DNA of 48,737 nt, taken from positions 3,345,417 through 3,394,153 of the forward strand of contig NC_090618.1 in assembly GCF_004359215.1 (NCBI RefSeq). Direction: 5' to 3'. Source of the stretch: Bremia lactucae (lineage: Eukaryota; Oomycota; Peronosporomycetes; Peronosporales; Peronosporaceae). This document shows positions 1-10,185 of the stretch, piece by piece (within the stretch, counting starts at the first letter, position 1; every line of letters starts with the position of its first letter). The notes beneath the pieces are model-generated. The model was not told the DNA's origin, did not search any database, and worked only from the letters and a program-made list of their open reading frames with translations. The position numbers were made by a program, and so were the translations under genes.

Positions 1-156
1 GGATCCCGGTCCGATACTATGGACTCGGGCATCCCGTGTAGTCGGTAAACATGATCCAGGAACAAGAGAGCTGCCTCCTTGCCTGTGATCGATGTCTTAC
101 ATGGTGCTAAATGCACCATCTTGCTCAGTCTGTCTACAAAGACGACTAGCCCTGTC
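1..156. repeat. Left arm of a pol-derived inverted duplication
   Basis: Bases 1-156 are, in reverse complement, nearly identical to 1279-1434. Both arms code for the same stretch of integrase core (motifs VVFVDRL, KTSITGKEAALLF and HGMPES). The two arms point outward around the RNase H fragment, so two pieces of the same type of element lie head to head. Confidence 0.85.
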
Positions 157-1278
157 CGACCCTTATGATCGGGCGGCATGCCAAACATGAAGTCCAGACT
201 TACTGACTTCCAACAGATGGTTGGAATCGGTAGCGGCTTCAGTGGCGCACTGCTGGACGGTGCAGGCTTAATGCGCTGACACTGTTCGCAAGAGCGAATA
301 TAGTTGGCCACCCATCTATATAGATGCGGCCACCAAAATTCCTCTGACACATGTAAGAATGTCTTTTCACGGCCCAGATGCTCACTAGATGGCGCATCAT
401 GGAGCTCGTGAGGATCATCAGCTTGAGATCTGTGTTATGAGGCACATAGATTCTCAAGGGATCACAAGGTGACAGCTGATGCCACAAAAAGGCCATCGCT
501 GAAGCTAAAGCGATTGAGCTTAGCTTTCAGGTGTGACGGAAGGGAAAACTCTTGTCCACCGAAGTGATCTAACAGCAAGCGACAACGGTCGTCCTGACTG
601 TAGCTCTCTTTTATCTCCGAGGCCAATGAGCTCGTCGCGTGGTATGCCTTCATGACTGCAAAGGTTGACGGCTGAAATTGTGCTTTCGTACTAGACACAC
701 TTTCCTGGTGTCTAACCTCGAAGTCTGGTCTGCGCGATAAAGCGTTAGCCAAACCATTCGACTTACCCGGCTTATATTCAACTTTAAAATTAAATTCATA
801 GAAGAATGTAAGCCATCTTGCCATTCTAGGCGAGAGGTGCGGTGAGTTTATTGCGTCCGCAGTGATGCGTGATCCGTATAAACCACAAATGGTTCGGTGT
901 CCAATAGGTGCGCACGAAACTTGACAAGAGCATACTTTATTAAAAGTAGCTCGGTGTCATGCACAGGGTAATTCAGTTTCGCGGCTTTGAATAGCCGGGA
1001 CTGATAAGAGATGACACGGTCAACGCCGTCGTCATCCTTCTGCATGAGCGCGCTGCCGATTGCAAAATTACTTACATCGCAGACGACGCTAAAGGGCTTA
1101 TCCGCGTCTGGCAATGCCAAGACCGGTGCCTCCACAAGAGACTGCTTCACTGATGTGAACGGATCTTCTTGTTCTTTTATCCAAACCCATTCTGTGTCCT
1201 TTTTAAGGAGATCAGATAATGGTTTAGATGTCTCAGCATAATTCTTGCTATACTTATGCAAGTAATTAAGGAGCCCTA
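1..1278 (-). mobile_element. Ty3/gypsy pol fragment: RNase H to integrase core
   Basis: Read on the minus strand, this piece starts at the RT/RNase H connection (motif LHKYSKNY near 1260). It continues through RNase H (VHDTELLLIKYALVKF, then VVYTDHASL near 870) and the tether (KVEYKPGKSNGLANALSRR, about 790-730). The HHCC zinc-binding integrase region follows (C-E-Q-C around 280), and it ends in the first part of the integrase core. Frames shift between the RNase H, tether and integrase parts, so it is not translatable as one polyprotein. The order RNase H then integrase, with the later chromodomain piece, is that of a Ty3/gypsy chromovirus. RT, protease and gag are missing here. The window starts inside the integrase core. 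Confidence 0.85.
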
Positions 1279-1434
1279 GACAGGGCTAGTCGTCTTTGTA
1301 GACAGACTGGGCCAAATGGTGCATTCAGCACCATGTAAAACATCGATCACAGGCAAGGAGGCAGCTCTCTTGTTCCTGGATCATGTTTACCGACTACACG
1401 GGATGCCCGAGTCCATAGTATCCGACCATGACCA
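1279..1434. repeat. Right arm of the pol-derived inverted duplication
   Basis: This is the partner of 1-156. It differs at a handful of positions (for example around 1310-1335), so the duplication is not recent enough to be identical. It is the start of the plus-strand integrase fragment. Confidence 0.85.
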
Positions 1435-2810
1435 CGTTTTACGTCTGGGTTCTGGCGACATGTGTTCGAGCTGCTAGTAGCAAGCTCCACATGTCGATCG
1501 CAGATCATCCTTAGACCGATGGCCAAACCGAACGTGCCATCGGGTCGTGGCGGATGTCTTACGCACTATAGCAACTCCCAAAGAGTGGAGCAAGCAATTA
1601 CCCTTTGTGGAGCTCACTATAAATAACAGTGTCCACGCCAGTACGGGTGAGACACCGTTTTACATGAACGGACTGCGCCATCCTCGGACGCCAGTCTCGT
1701 TTGTGCTTAGCCCGAGTCTTAATGGGGGGCTCACTGCTCGGTGCGAAAGAGGGACATAGTTTCGTCAATATGACGATGACCCATGAGGGTATCATCTTAA
1801 AGACATAAACTTGCCCTAGTGACCCTGCCAGTTTTGCAGTGGTCAATAAAACTACGCCTTATGACTGACCTCTTGGCGGTTTTATAGGCGAGTTTGATGC
1901 TAAAAGTGTGAGCTAGGCTCAACGCTTTGTAGATGAGCGATTAGCCACCACACGTAAAGTCCATGACGCAATGGCAAGCGCACTGGACAAGCAAAAGGAA
2001 TACGCGGACCGAAATGGTCAAAAAAAAATGAACGCTTTAGAGTGGGTGAAAAAGTACTGTTATGTACTGCTACCCTACCTAAAAATGCAATTTATGTACC
2101 ACCTGGAGGTACGAGGAAGTTGTTGCCGCGTTTCATTAGGCCCTTTACGGTGGTAGAAGAGGTTGGAGTCCTAAATTATAGGCTCACCCTTCCCCCGTAT
2201 ATGAAGACGCACCCCGTATTTTACGTGGGTCGTCTGAAACGGTATGTAGACCCGAATGAGGTCACATATCCCCATCCGACTAAGGAGACCGATTGTGACG
2301 CCGACGGTGAGTTGAGCGTCGTTCGGGTGAGGGGGACGGTGAAGGCGAAAATCTATCGGACCCATGCCTCCCACCCCAACAGGACTTGGAGAGCGAGCAA
2401 CATCACGAGAGTAACGCGAATCTCTCAGTATTATCGGTTCAAAGAGGTCCAAGCGAGTCTTCAGGCGTTCATAACCCTGACGAGCCTTCGCTCGGACATC
2501 AACGAGATCCGAGGTCAGTCGCAAGACTTGACCCTTGAGATCCATAACACGTCGTTCAGCAGCGCTTAACGCATGTGTCTGAACGGACGAAGGTAGGGCA
2601 GCCGCGATGTTTTGGGCGAGATCGCCACTCCTATCGGGCGCCGCCTGCACTAATGGATGCGGGTGGGAATCAACGCTTCCTTGTTGGAAGGTTGGTTGCC
2701 CAACGGTATCAAATCCCCGTCCAATGGAAAGGTTGCCCGAAGAGTTTTGACTTTTGGGAACCGATCGATAGCCTACGTAATGATGTGCCCGGCTTGGTGG
2801 CTGCCTGATA
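1279..2810 (+). mobile_element. Ty3/gypsy pol fragment: integrase core, GPY/F domain, chromodomain
   Basis: The plus strand carries the second half of the integrase core, including PKEWSKQLPFVELTINNSVH and STGETPFYMNGLRHP at about 1570-1690. The C-terminal GPY/F domain follows (KLLPRFIRPFTVVEEVG then HPVFYVGRLKRY, about 2115-2245), then a linker, then a chromodomain (GNQRFLVGRL, PVQWKGCPKSFDFWEP, about 2668-2770) ending at the TGA at 2808-2810. Stops and frame changes near 1440-1480, 1760-2040 and 2567 break it. A chromodomain after integrase places it in the chromovirus branch of Ty3/gypsy. The linker region is overlapped on the other strand by an open frame described separately. Confidence 0.85.
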
Positions 2811-2914
2811 AAAGGAGCACCAGCTGAGGCCTCTTCGCTAGTCTCAAATGGACTAGCAGAAGTAGCGTTGTGAGAAGAAACAGGGGGTATAGAACGGACC
2901 ATGATGTCTTTCAC
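2171..2914 (-). CDS. Antisense open frame over the integrase linker and chromodomain, coiled-coil-like
   Basis: A 247-codon open frame runs opposite to the pol fragment. Its first about 35 residues (VSSHNATSASPFETSEEAS) continue the gag-position ORF that lies upstream on the same strand. After about 2815 it runs antisense to the chromodomain. Between about 2590 and 2430 it encodes a heptad-rich segment with AAERRVMDLKGQVLRLTSDL followed by LKTRLDLFE. Comparable antisense frames exist at 19571-19951 and 41383-42027. No known domain is recognised. It could be an accidental open frame opposite constrained coding sequence; its recurrence is the reason to list it. Confidence 0.35.
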   Translation of the reverse strand: MKDIMVRSIPPVSSHNATSASPFETSEEASAGAPFIRQPPSRAHHYVGYRSVPKSQNSSGNLSIGRGFDTVGQPTFQQGSVDSHPHPLVQAAPDRSGDLAQNIAAALPSSVQTHALSAAERRVMDLKGQVLRLTSDLVDVRAKARQGYERLKTRLDLFEPIILRDSRYSRDVARSPSPVGVGGMGPIDFRLHRPPHPNDAQLTVGVTIGLLSRMGICDLIRVYIPFQTTHVKYGVRLHIRGKGEPII

Positions 2915-3765
2915 ACGTAAGCGGGCAAAATTAATTCTTTACGACCGCTGTTTCATCGCATTGGAATGCGGATGAATGCGGCGCAGGAATTCCGCCTCGT
3001 ATTGGTCGGGCGTTTCATTTGAACGCAACACGACCAGGATCGTTATAATACGCCCAGGTGATTTTCCTCAGCCTTCCAGGATTTAAAGACGCCATAATAA
3101 TTTTGTGCGTCTACAAGCGCGCGCTCTAGAACCGACGCACTTGGCCCGTTTTAACGAGGCCATTTAGATGGAGGGGGCATCTTTGGTATGCCAGCCGTCA
3201 CGTAGCCACGTTCTAAACGACTGGCTTGTGACACCGACTGAGCACGATCACGTGTCGTCGGCAGAGCTTTAGGCTCCGAATTCTCTATGTCGGAACCATT
3301 ATGGAATATGGTCCAAGCATAAAGCGTTATGGTTATACCCAACGGAGAAGCGGCTGCGCCTTTATGGGCAGCGCTCTCATTACCTGTCGCTTTGCTTTCC
3401 AGCGCAGACGACGGGACAGCATTCGTAAATGATGCTGTCTCCATGTTGTGAGCCATAAGAGAAGTTTGGATGGGCAATAATGCGCCATCATCCTTCCTCA
3501 TGAGCTCGTTGTCCGCATCACTACTATGAGGTGACGGCAACGGTGTCGACTCATTGTAGTCGACAATGAGCGACGGATCAACATCCTCACTGTTAAAGTG
3601 TGATGGATCCTTTAGCCCTGTTTACGTGACAGCAGCAGTAGCTGTCGGCGTTCCGACTAAGGCATTAGACGCGGCCGGCGAATTAACGCGGCGCGTGCGC
3701 TTAGTGCGAGGTTGAGTGGGCGTTTTCGCAGACGACCCACCAACGTGGCCCCTTTTAGGTGGCAT
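2915..3765 (-). pseudogene. Gag-position ORF of a Ty3/gypsy element, broken
   Basis: The minus strand begins with an ATG at 3765 (MPPKRGHVGGSSAKTP, then KRTRRVN). It continues through SSDADNELMRKDDGALL, NSEPKALPTTRDRAQSVSQA and PPPSKWPR. Stops interrupt it near 3623, 3148 and beyond. The same protein sequence is found on the plus strand at 36522-37470, so this is a conserved element-encoded protein. Its place directly after an LTR (3898-4342) indicates gag, although no CCHC zinc knuckle or clear capsid motif is visible in the part that remains. In both copies it is cut at nearly the same point and joined to inverted pol sequence. Confidence 0.65.
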
Positions 3766-3897
3766 CTTGGGCGCCGTGTATGGAATCACGTGCTCTAGAG
3801 TGATCGAGTGAACGAGCGGCGCGTAAAGCTGCTCGCAGTTCCTCTCTCCTCTTTGACGAATTTAAAAATGTAAATTCGTTCTTAAAGAGGTGGATGC

Positions 3898-4342
3898 TGT
3901 AACGGGCTAAAGTTGCCGTAATGTTACACAGCCCCCGTTANNNNNNNNNNNNNNNNNNNNNNNNNNNNNNNNNNNNNNNNNNNNNNNNNNNNNNNNNNNN
4001 NNNNNNNNNNNNNNNNNNNNNNNNNNNNNNNNNNNNNNNNGACGGCTAGCGTTATCCGTTACGCGTGGTATCTAGAAAGATACACTCGCAATACATATTA
4101 AGTGTTATCTATAGAGATGACATTTTAATTGGTAAAAATAAGTATTTATATTTAATACGATTAAATATAAATCAGTCTGAAAACTACATCCCACTTGGTA
4201 AGTGCGCACGAGGAGCCGGATAACCGCTCCCGTGACGACACTCAACCAGAATACTTAGGGCGTTGGGTGAGGTACCTTTTAGATAATATATTAACTAACA
4301 ACCTTTCAGTGTTAATTTCATGTAACGATACACCCCGTTACA
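3898..4342 (-). repeat. LTR of a Ty3/gypsy element, minus orientation, with internal gap
   Basis: Read on the minus strand, the repeat starts TGTAACGGGGTGTATCGTTA at 4342 and ends CCCGTTACA at 3898, the TG...CA inverted ends of an LTR. Its first about 100 bases match the LTR starts at 43175 and 48651. Its middle (4041-4240) matches 36037-36252 in reverse complement. The unsequenced gap lies inside it. The gag-position ORF follows directly on the minus strand, so this is the 5' LTR of that fragment. Confidence 0.8.
3941..4040. other. Assembly gap (100 N)
   Basis: A run of exactly 100 N, the conventional placeholder for a gap of unknown size. It falls inside the LTR, so a repeat collapse is the likely cause and the true length may differ. 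Confidence 0.98.
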
Positions 4343-4659
4343 CAATGTTTCCATTTCCAGCTCGATATTTGACATACGGGTAGTCATGCAAGCCGACACC
4401 AACTTATTGCTTATTGTCTGTATAATTATTCCTGTCCCGCTTTACGTGAAAGTGGGGAAATAAAGGGCATGGAACGCTTTGGGAATTCTAGACACTTTCA
4501 GAGTGCCTGAGCTTCGACATTGACTTCCAAGAGTGATAGTCATCCTTTAACCTTGCACACAATTGTAACTCACATGTCGGTGGTCCACAAGAATGTGAAC
4601 TTAAGTATTTTGGCGGGAATCGGTAGGACACATCTCGTGCCAACTTTCTGCAACAGGCT
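4343..4659. other. Intergenic, upstream of the primase gene
   Basis: About 300 bases between the LTR and the primase start. No repeat or gene is recognised. It must hold the promoter of the primase gene, but no clear element is visible. The true translation start could lie within it if a 5' exon was missed. Confidence 0.4.
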
Positions 4660-6289
4660 ATGCAAAATGTGGGCAACAGTAGACGACGGGCGCACGTGCC
4701 TCGCCATGGGATATCAATGCTTTCAATGTATAACGAGGCACCTTTAATAGAAGTATCACTTGAGCAGTTTGAAGAGTTCGCCATCGATAGGTTGCACGTG
4801 CTTAAAGCCGTCGAGAATTATCGCTTGCGTAGCATGCAAATGAAAGACCGCGAAATTAGGCTAGAGAAGACGCTTGCGAAGCACATGCCGCTTCGCTTCA
4901 CCATTTCCAAACGAAAAGGGCAAGCAGAAGACGACACGGCCAAGGACGTGCTATCCCACTTCTTCCTGCGCATGGCCTTTTGTCAGACCGAGGAGCTACG
5001 TCGCTGGTTTCTCATCCAAGAGAGTACACTATTCCGGTAAAGAAGTGATAGCTTTTGCTACGCGCGTATGCTCTTGAGCCTTTTATAATATGCACGTTTC
5101 ATACGAATGTGACGCAGATATCGTCTCGATAAATTGACAAGAGACGAGAAGATTCAATTCATGAAGGAAAACGGGCTGTCGTACGAAGAGGTGAGAGCAT
5201 TGGTAGTACCTTTGTAAGAATTACGAAGCTGATGATTTAAAGAATACGTGCAGGCGACAAAGAAAGAAATTGAAGCGAGACAGAGCAAGTTAAAGGCTGT
5301 GCGAGACGCCAACGACCTCAAAATTCGTGGCCAGCCACTGCCCGCGTTTTTCAAAGTCCCATTTACCGAGGCATTAGATTTGCTTGCAACTCGACGCGTG
5401 TATATTGAGACTGGGACGGCGTATGTACCATTTGAACACGTCGTATCGATTCTCTTTGCAGCCTTTCGTGCCAATGTAAGGCACTATGACGTTTCTTTGG
5501 TTGACAAAAGAAATCTCGATTTATTATTCTCTCATGACGAATTGTATGAACTAGCTCTCCAAGGAATTATCCGGGGCTTTTCGTAAATACAATCGCTCGC
5601 TAATTAGTAAAGACGATCGTCTTGCGCCCGTGTTATCGAATCTGGCGATTCACCACATTGATGCCGATTACTCGTCAGCTCCTGTTTGTAGTGGCGAGAA
5701 TGCTATTCGACCCGATAGGATTGATAGTCTTGCAGCGATCTCCATGCCCCTTTGCATGCGGTCCTTGCATAAAGGATTAAAACTCACTCACCACTTGAAA
5801 TTTGCAGGCCGACAGCAATATGGCCTCTTTCTAAAAGGTATTGGACTGCACCTTGACGATGCAATTGCGTACTGGAAACAAGAGTTTTGCAAAACCATGT
5901 CCGTGGATGACTTTAATAAAAAGTATGCGTATAATATTCGTCACAACTACGGGAAGGAGGGAAAACGCAAAGACTATGCACCTTCGAATTGTATGCGTAT
6001 TATCACGGGGGATCCACCGAAAAGTGGCGAGTATCACGGCTGTCCGTTTCGTCATTTCGAGCAGGAGCACCTGCGGAAGGCGCTGCAGGGCATTTCAGAG
6101 GGCGACAAACACGAGATCGTGACACTTGCGGAAAACCATCATTACCAGATTGCTTGCAAAAAATACTTTGAAGCCACGCATGCGAACAGTGATCCTGATA
6201 TCCTTATCAATCATCCGAACGAATACTTTGAAGAGAGCCGGAAATACTATGCTGCAAAAGAGAAGGGGATTACGGGTACTGCAAATTAA
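4660..6289 (+). CDS. PRIM2: DNA primase large subunit (PRIM2), four exons
   Basis: This is the large subunit of the DNA polymerase alpha-primase complex, which works with the small catalytic subunit to make RNA primers in the nucleus. Predicted exons are 4660-5036, 5118-5190, 5254-5475 and 5555-6289; all three introns are short GT-AG and keep the frame, giving 468 residues (the human protein has 509). The N-terminal half has LIEVSLEQFEEFAIDRL and FCQTEELRRWFLIQES. The C-terminal iron-sulfur domain has MPLCMRSLHKGLKLTHHLKF, QYGLFLKGIGL, YNIRHNYGKEGKR and GCPFRHFE. The four cluster cysteines are present at about residues 291, 370, 387 and 425, almost the same spacing as in human PRIM2. The ATG at 4660 is the first in frame; a start at the next Met (MLSMYNEAP) is possible. 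The C-terminal tail after NHPNEYF is short. Confidence 0.93.
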
Positions 6290-6423
6290 AAAGTACTTAT
6301 TGAACACAGCTTTTAAGCGTAAAGGTTTACATTTTCGTCGTAAATTTATCCATTTAGCTGTTATCAGATGATTGTAACTACTTCCGTCACTATTGTGAGC
6401 ACAGTCATTAATGTATTTCAACA

Positions 6424-7568
6424 ATGGTCAATGTGTCGCTTCATGAAAGCACCCAGCAAGAAGAGGCAAAGGACAAACGCGAGCCACCTACGAATAAGAT
6501 CCAAAAACAACAGGAACTACCGTTGTCTAAAGGCCACGACACCAATAATGACCAAAGTCTTCGTTGCCATTTGGGAAGACTCGTGATTGAAACACAGCAG
6601 ACAATCGATTCGCACCTATTGCTCTTCCGCGTAGGGCTAATTGTAACTGTGGCAGTGTCAGCTGTTGCGTCCATTAAGCTTAGCGGTGTGCTCACGCGCT
6701 TTAATAGTGTGGAAGACATTCCGCCTTGGCAATTTATGAGGCGCAAGAAGCTCCGTGTACGGATGATTCGCCAGGCGAGAGAAGACCCAAGCGTCTTCTA
6801 TGTGTATCATACGCCTATTTTCCGTCGTTTAATGTTAAAAGACGTGCTGCCACCACTTCCGACAATCGCTAGCGCTTCTAACGAAACGAAAAGAGCAGGA
6901 TTGCTGGCAGTGCGGCCCTTTGGTGTCGACGTAGCCAAGAGTTCGGAGGAGTGGGTCTGGTCTAATTTCATCTCGTCTAATCGATACTTGACGATTCGAT
7001 TGCTGCAAAGGTGAGATTATTGATTTATTAAAAAGAATTTGATTGACTACACGGTATCTCTTACAACTGTTATATATTGGTGGCCCCTAGGCACAATGTG
7101 AAAGACAGTGAGAGCATCGCGACTTGCATAATGACGTTTTGGAAGGTACGTTGCCTACCATGTTTGTAGACATTTTGGCAGCTCTGAAGTTACATTTTGT
7201 AGCCGCCTTTGGGTAAAGATTTCGCGCATGAACTAATTTCTCAAGGCTACGCCAAGTGTATCCCTGAAAATCTCAAAGATTACGACAACGGATCGTAAGT
7301 CGTCTTTTTGTCTTCTTCCTTGCTTTTTGGATGTACAAAGCACTTAAATAAACTTAATTTTTGACTCTATATTTGTAGACCTGCTGCGATGTCGTATCTC
7401 GCTCAGCGACTAAAGAAATTGAATGCAGCACAAAAGCGCGCACAAAGTATGCAGTATGGCATCTGGAAAGATTGGCAAGAAGCAAAGCTTTCTGACCGCC
7501 TATTTTCCGCAAGTAAACGTGCCACCACAAAAGGATTTAGTAGGCTATTTGCGAGCTTTCGACACTAA
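6424..7568 (+). CDS. Membrane-anchored SNase-like (C3orf33-like) protein, four exons
   Basis: Predicted exons are 6424-7010, 7091-7145, 7203-7294 and 7379-7568. All junctions are GT-AG and in phase, giving 307 residues. A polar N-terminus is followed by one hydrophobic segment at about residues 61-80 (LLLFRVGLIVTVAVSAVASI), suggesting a single-pass anchor. An OB-fold-like region follows, with KKLRVRMIRQ, VFYVYHTPIFRRL, GLLAVRPFGVDVA and DFAHELISQGYAKC. That order resembles the staphylococcal nuclease fold and the C3orf33 family. The catalytic Arg/Glu set of active nucleases is not obvious, so activity is doubtful. It lies 134 bases after the primase gene on the same strand. The fold is inferred from motif order only; the role is unknown. 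Confidence 0.6.
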
Positions 7569-7768
7569 GCTTTATTAACTCGCTTTTGCAACACAAAAGC
7601 GAATATTTGGCTTTAATGTTATCGCCTGGCTAAATAGAGTTGAAGTTTATTTTTTTTCATTTTCGTAATTTCTTTACGCCAGAAATTTACAAAATCCACA
7701 AAATGAGAATTTCTGCCCAGAAATTATGTAAAGACGCTGTCCCATAACATTTTTGATACCGTTGACAA

Positions 7769-8383
7769 ATGCTCTGCTGGGTGACTCCGCACTTAAGCAA
7801 TCTCCGCCACAATCTCAAGTGTCACCGATTCCAGTCGTCTCGCATTTACACGATGGCTGTCAATCATCCTATTAACAACACTTGCTCGCCACAAGGCGTT
7901 GCAACCTTTGCCGCCGGCTGCTTCTGGGGCGTTCAGCTGGCCTTCGACCGCCTTCCAGGCGTGATCAAGTCCTCTGTCGGCTACACTCAAGGAAACGTGG
8001 ACAGTCCTACGTATCGTCAAGTTTGTAGTGGTAATACCAACCACGCAGAAGCTATTCGTATCGAGTTTGACGAGTCTCAGACGAGCTACAAGTCGCTGCT
8101 ACAAGAGTTCTGGGCTATCCATGATCCCACAACACTCAATCGCCAAAAGAACGATAAAGGCACTCAGTACCGCTCGGGAATCTACTACATGAGCGAGGAA
8201 CAGCGGAAGCTAGCTCTTGCATCCAAGGAGGAGCATCAGAAAAAGCTAAGCAAGCCCATTGTGACTGAAATTGTAGAGGCCAAAACATTTTGGGTAGCTG
8301 AGGATTATCACCAAAAGTATTTGGAGAAAGGAGGACAATGTGCGGATAAAGGGTGTAAAAATCCCATTCGCTGTTATGGGTAA
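7769..8383 (+). CDS. msrA: Peptide methionine-(S)-S-oxide reductase MsrA
   Basis: It reduces methionine-S-sulfoxide in proteins with thioredoxin as the electron donor. The catalytic motif GCFWG is present with Cys at residue 51, followed by [52 protein letters not shown] and YRSGIYY, all diagnostic of MsrA. The C-terminus ([15 protein letters not shown]) carries extra cysteines that can act as resolving residues. The 204-residue frame has an N-terminal extension of about 28 residues rich in Arg/His/Ser before the inner Met (MAVNHP). This may be a mitochondrial targeting peptide, with cytosolic protein made from the inner Met. It is a single exon about 200 bases after the SNase-like gene. Confidence 0.95.
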   Translation: MLCWVTPHLSNLRHNLKCHRFQSSRIYTMAVNHPINNTCSPQGVATFAAGCFWGVQLAFDRLPGVIKSSVGYTQGNVDSPTYRQVCSGNTNHAEAIRIEFDESQTSYKSLLQEFWAIHDPTTLNRQKNDKGTQYRSGIYYMSEEQRKLALASKEEHQKKLSKPIVTEIVEAKTFWVAEDYHQKYLEKGGQCADKGCKNPIRCYG

Positions 8384-8386
8384 CCA

Positions 8387-8862
8387 TTGGACCGCAAATA
8401 TAATCAGTAAGTTTGATAATGAAAAATCCTTTTTATAAAAATCATTTTTCGTCCAACCTGGAAACGACAAATTTACGGCAGATCTCGGCCTAAAACCATA
8501 GTCATTTACAGCCTACAGGCGCTTTTATGGATCGTTTCTCATGCAGTGAATCTCATTCTTATGTTCTATGCGATTACGTTAGTCGCAAGCAACTACACAC
8601 GCACTCGAGACAACATCGACTCCTTTAGCAATGGAGAAGCCACAGCCATAAGAAAACCAGGAGTGAAGCTCTGCGCTGCAAAGCTCTCGACGTAATATCT
8701 CGTGCTTGTGTTAATGCGCCGCCATCTTCAACGTTCTTTTGGAAGTGATTTTATCTTTTTGTGTGATCTAAATCACAAAATAATGCTCTTTTACTACCTC
8801 ACGAACCGACTCTGAATTAACAACAAAGTACTGAACGAGCAACCTCAGCCATCGGTCCCTCG
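8387..8862. other. Intergenic between msrA and the CENP-B-like gene
   Basis: No gene or repeat is recognised in this stretch of about 480 bases. It must include the 3' end of msrA and the promoter of the downstream gene. Confidence 0.4.
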
Positions 8863-10185
8863 ATGGAAGCATCTGCGCACGATGACGAAATGCTCGCACT
8901 TTCGCTGCACGATGTTGTAGACTCTGAGCGGCGCATGTCATCGAAGCCTCGGACTGCAACCGCGGCATCTTTCGAGACTTTAAGTCACGAGAACCCACGG
9001 TCGAGCGAGCCCCATCTTTCGATGCCGCTGACGCTACCCACATCGCCGTCGCTGCTTCCACTGGGTTCGTCACTATCGACCACATCCTGTCTCCATCGCC
9101 ACCAGCAGCTTAGTGTACAGCAATATTTTCAGACTGAAAACAGCAATACCGGGGATTTTCACACGGAGATGCAGAAATCGAACGACGAATATCGATATTT
9201 AACAGACGCAATTAATCTTAACGTACCGACCGGTACTAGTAGTACAAGAGGGCGGTTGGTTCATGAAGGGCCCGGTGTGACCCATCCGCGTAAAGGAAAG
9301 AAAAGGAAGCAAGGGTCTAACGTTAGTATTGACTTGCAGACCAAGATTCGGCTCATTGAAGTAGCCGAGCAATATCAATACGATCCCAAGAGCTCGAGCC
9401 GTAGTAAGCAAGAAGGGGGCATGGCGACTCCGCAGTGCAAGGAGGTTGTGAATGGGATTCGTCTAGCCGAGCAATTTGGATTGAACAAAAGCACTGTGAG
9501 CCGCATTCTCAAACGCAAAGAGGAGTTTAAGAAAGCTTATTATAAAGACAATGTCTCTGGGTGTTCCAAGCACATTAATAAGAAATCCAAGTTTGACAAG
9601 CTGAATCGACTCGTGGAGAATTGGTTTGAAATGAATCGAGAGAAGAATGATACGATCACGGATACACTGATTCGAGATGTTGGGAAACAGTACGCTCAGG
9701 AACTTGGCATTGAGGACTTTCGAGGATCCAATGGTTGGGTGCGGAGTCTTCGGAATCGAAAGCAACACACCACACGAAATGGTTTGACCATTGAAGCACA
9801 AGAAGTCGAGAAGCGAAAGAAAGATCATGAAGCTATTGAACGAATGCGAAGGATCTTTCCAAATGGTGTGAAAGATATGGCTGGATTCTTTAAAGATCTG
9901 TCGACGTATTTAGAAAACGATGGCGCGGATATGGGCAGCTCTAACGGCGTGAATGGCAATTTGTTTGCGAAAAACAATGACTCGGCTAGAGACGCGGTTG
10001 TTGTGGTCACTGGAGCGTCGTATACGGCCATTAATAGTAACAACGTTTCAAACATAGACGATGGTGCGACGACCAACGAGTTTCTCAAGAAAAAAATGAT
10101 TGACTCGTTACGCCTTTGGTCCCAAGAGCTGATGGCATGTGAGCTGGACAAGCTTAAGAAACGCATGAAGCCAGCTTTTTTGTAA
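8863..10185 (+). CDS. CENP-B/Tigger-type helix-turn-helix DNA-binding protein
   Basis: A 440-residue intronless protein. A low-complexity N-terminus of about 140 residues (Ser/Thr/Pro-rich) is followed by a basic stretch (KGKKRKQG). Next comes a Psq/CENP-B N-terminal helix-turn-helix (TKIRLIEVAEQYQ, then IRLAEQFGLNKSTVSRILKR at about 210-230). A second, CENPB/Tc5-type helix-turn-helix covers about 245-300 (KLNRLVENWFEMNREKND, ELGIEDFRGSNGWVRSLRNR). This arrangement is that of the DNA-binding part of pogo/Tigger transposases. The DDE endonuclease that follows in the transposases is absent; instead a 140-residue unrelated tail ends in a charged helix (SLRLWSQELMACELDKLKKR). It is therefore probably a domesticated, nuclear DNA-binding protein. 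Confidence 0.8.
   Translation: MEASAHDDEMLALSLHDVVDSERRMSSKPRTATAASFETLSHENPRSSEPHLSMPLTLPTSPSLLPLGSSLSTTSCLHRHQQLSVQQYFQTENSNTGDFHTEMQKSNDEYRYLTDAINLNVPTGTSSTRGRLVHEGPGVTHPRKGKKRKQGSNVSIDLQTKIRLIEVAEQYQYDPKSSSRSKQEGGMATPQCKEVVNGIRLAEQFGLNKSTVSRILKRKEEFKKAYYKDNVSGCSKHINKKSKFDKLNRLVENWFEMNREKNDTITDTLIRDVGKQYAQELGIEDFRGSNGWVRSLRNRKQHTTRNGLTIEAQEVEKRKKDHEAIERMRRIFPNGVKDMAGFFKDLSTYLENDGADMGSSNGVNGNLFAKNNDSARDAVVVVTGASYTAINSNNVSNIDDGATTNEFLKKKMIDSLRLWSQELMACELDKLKKRMKPAFL

Noticed and set aside
4488..4784. Minus-strand open frame opposite the primase start
   Set aside because: It is the shadow of the first primase exon and shows no protein features of its own.
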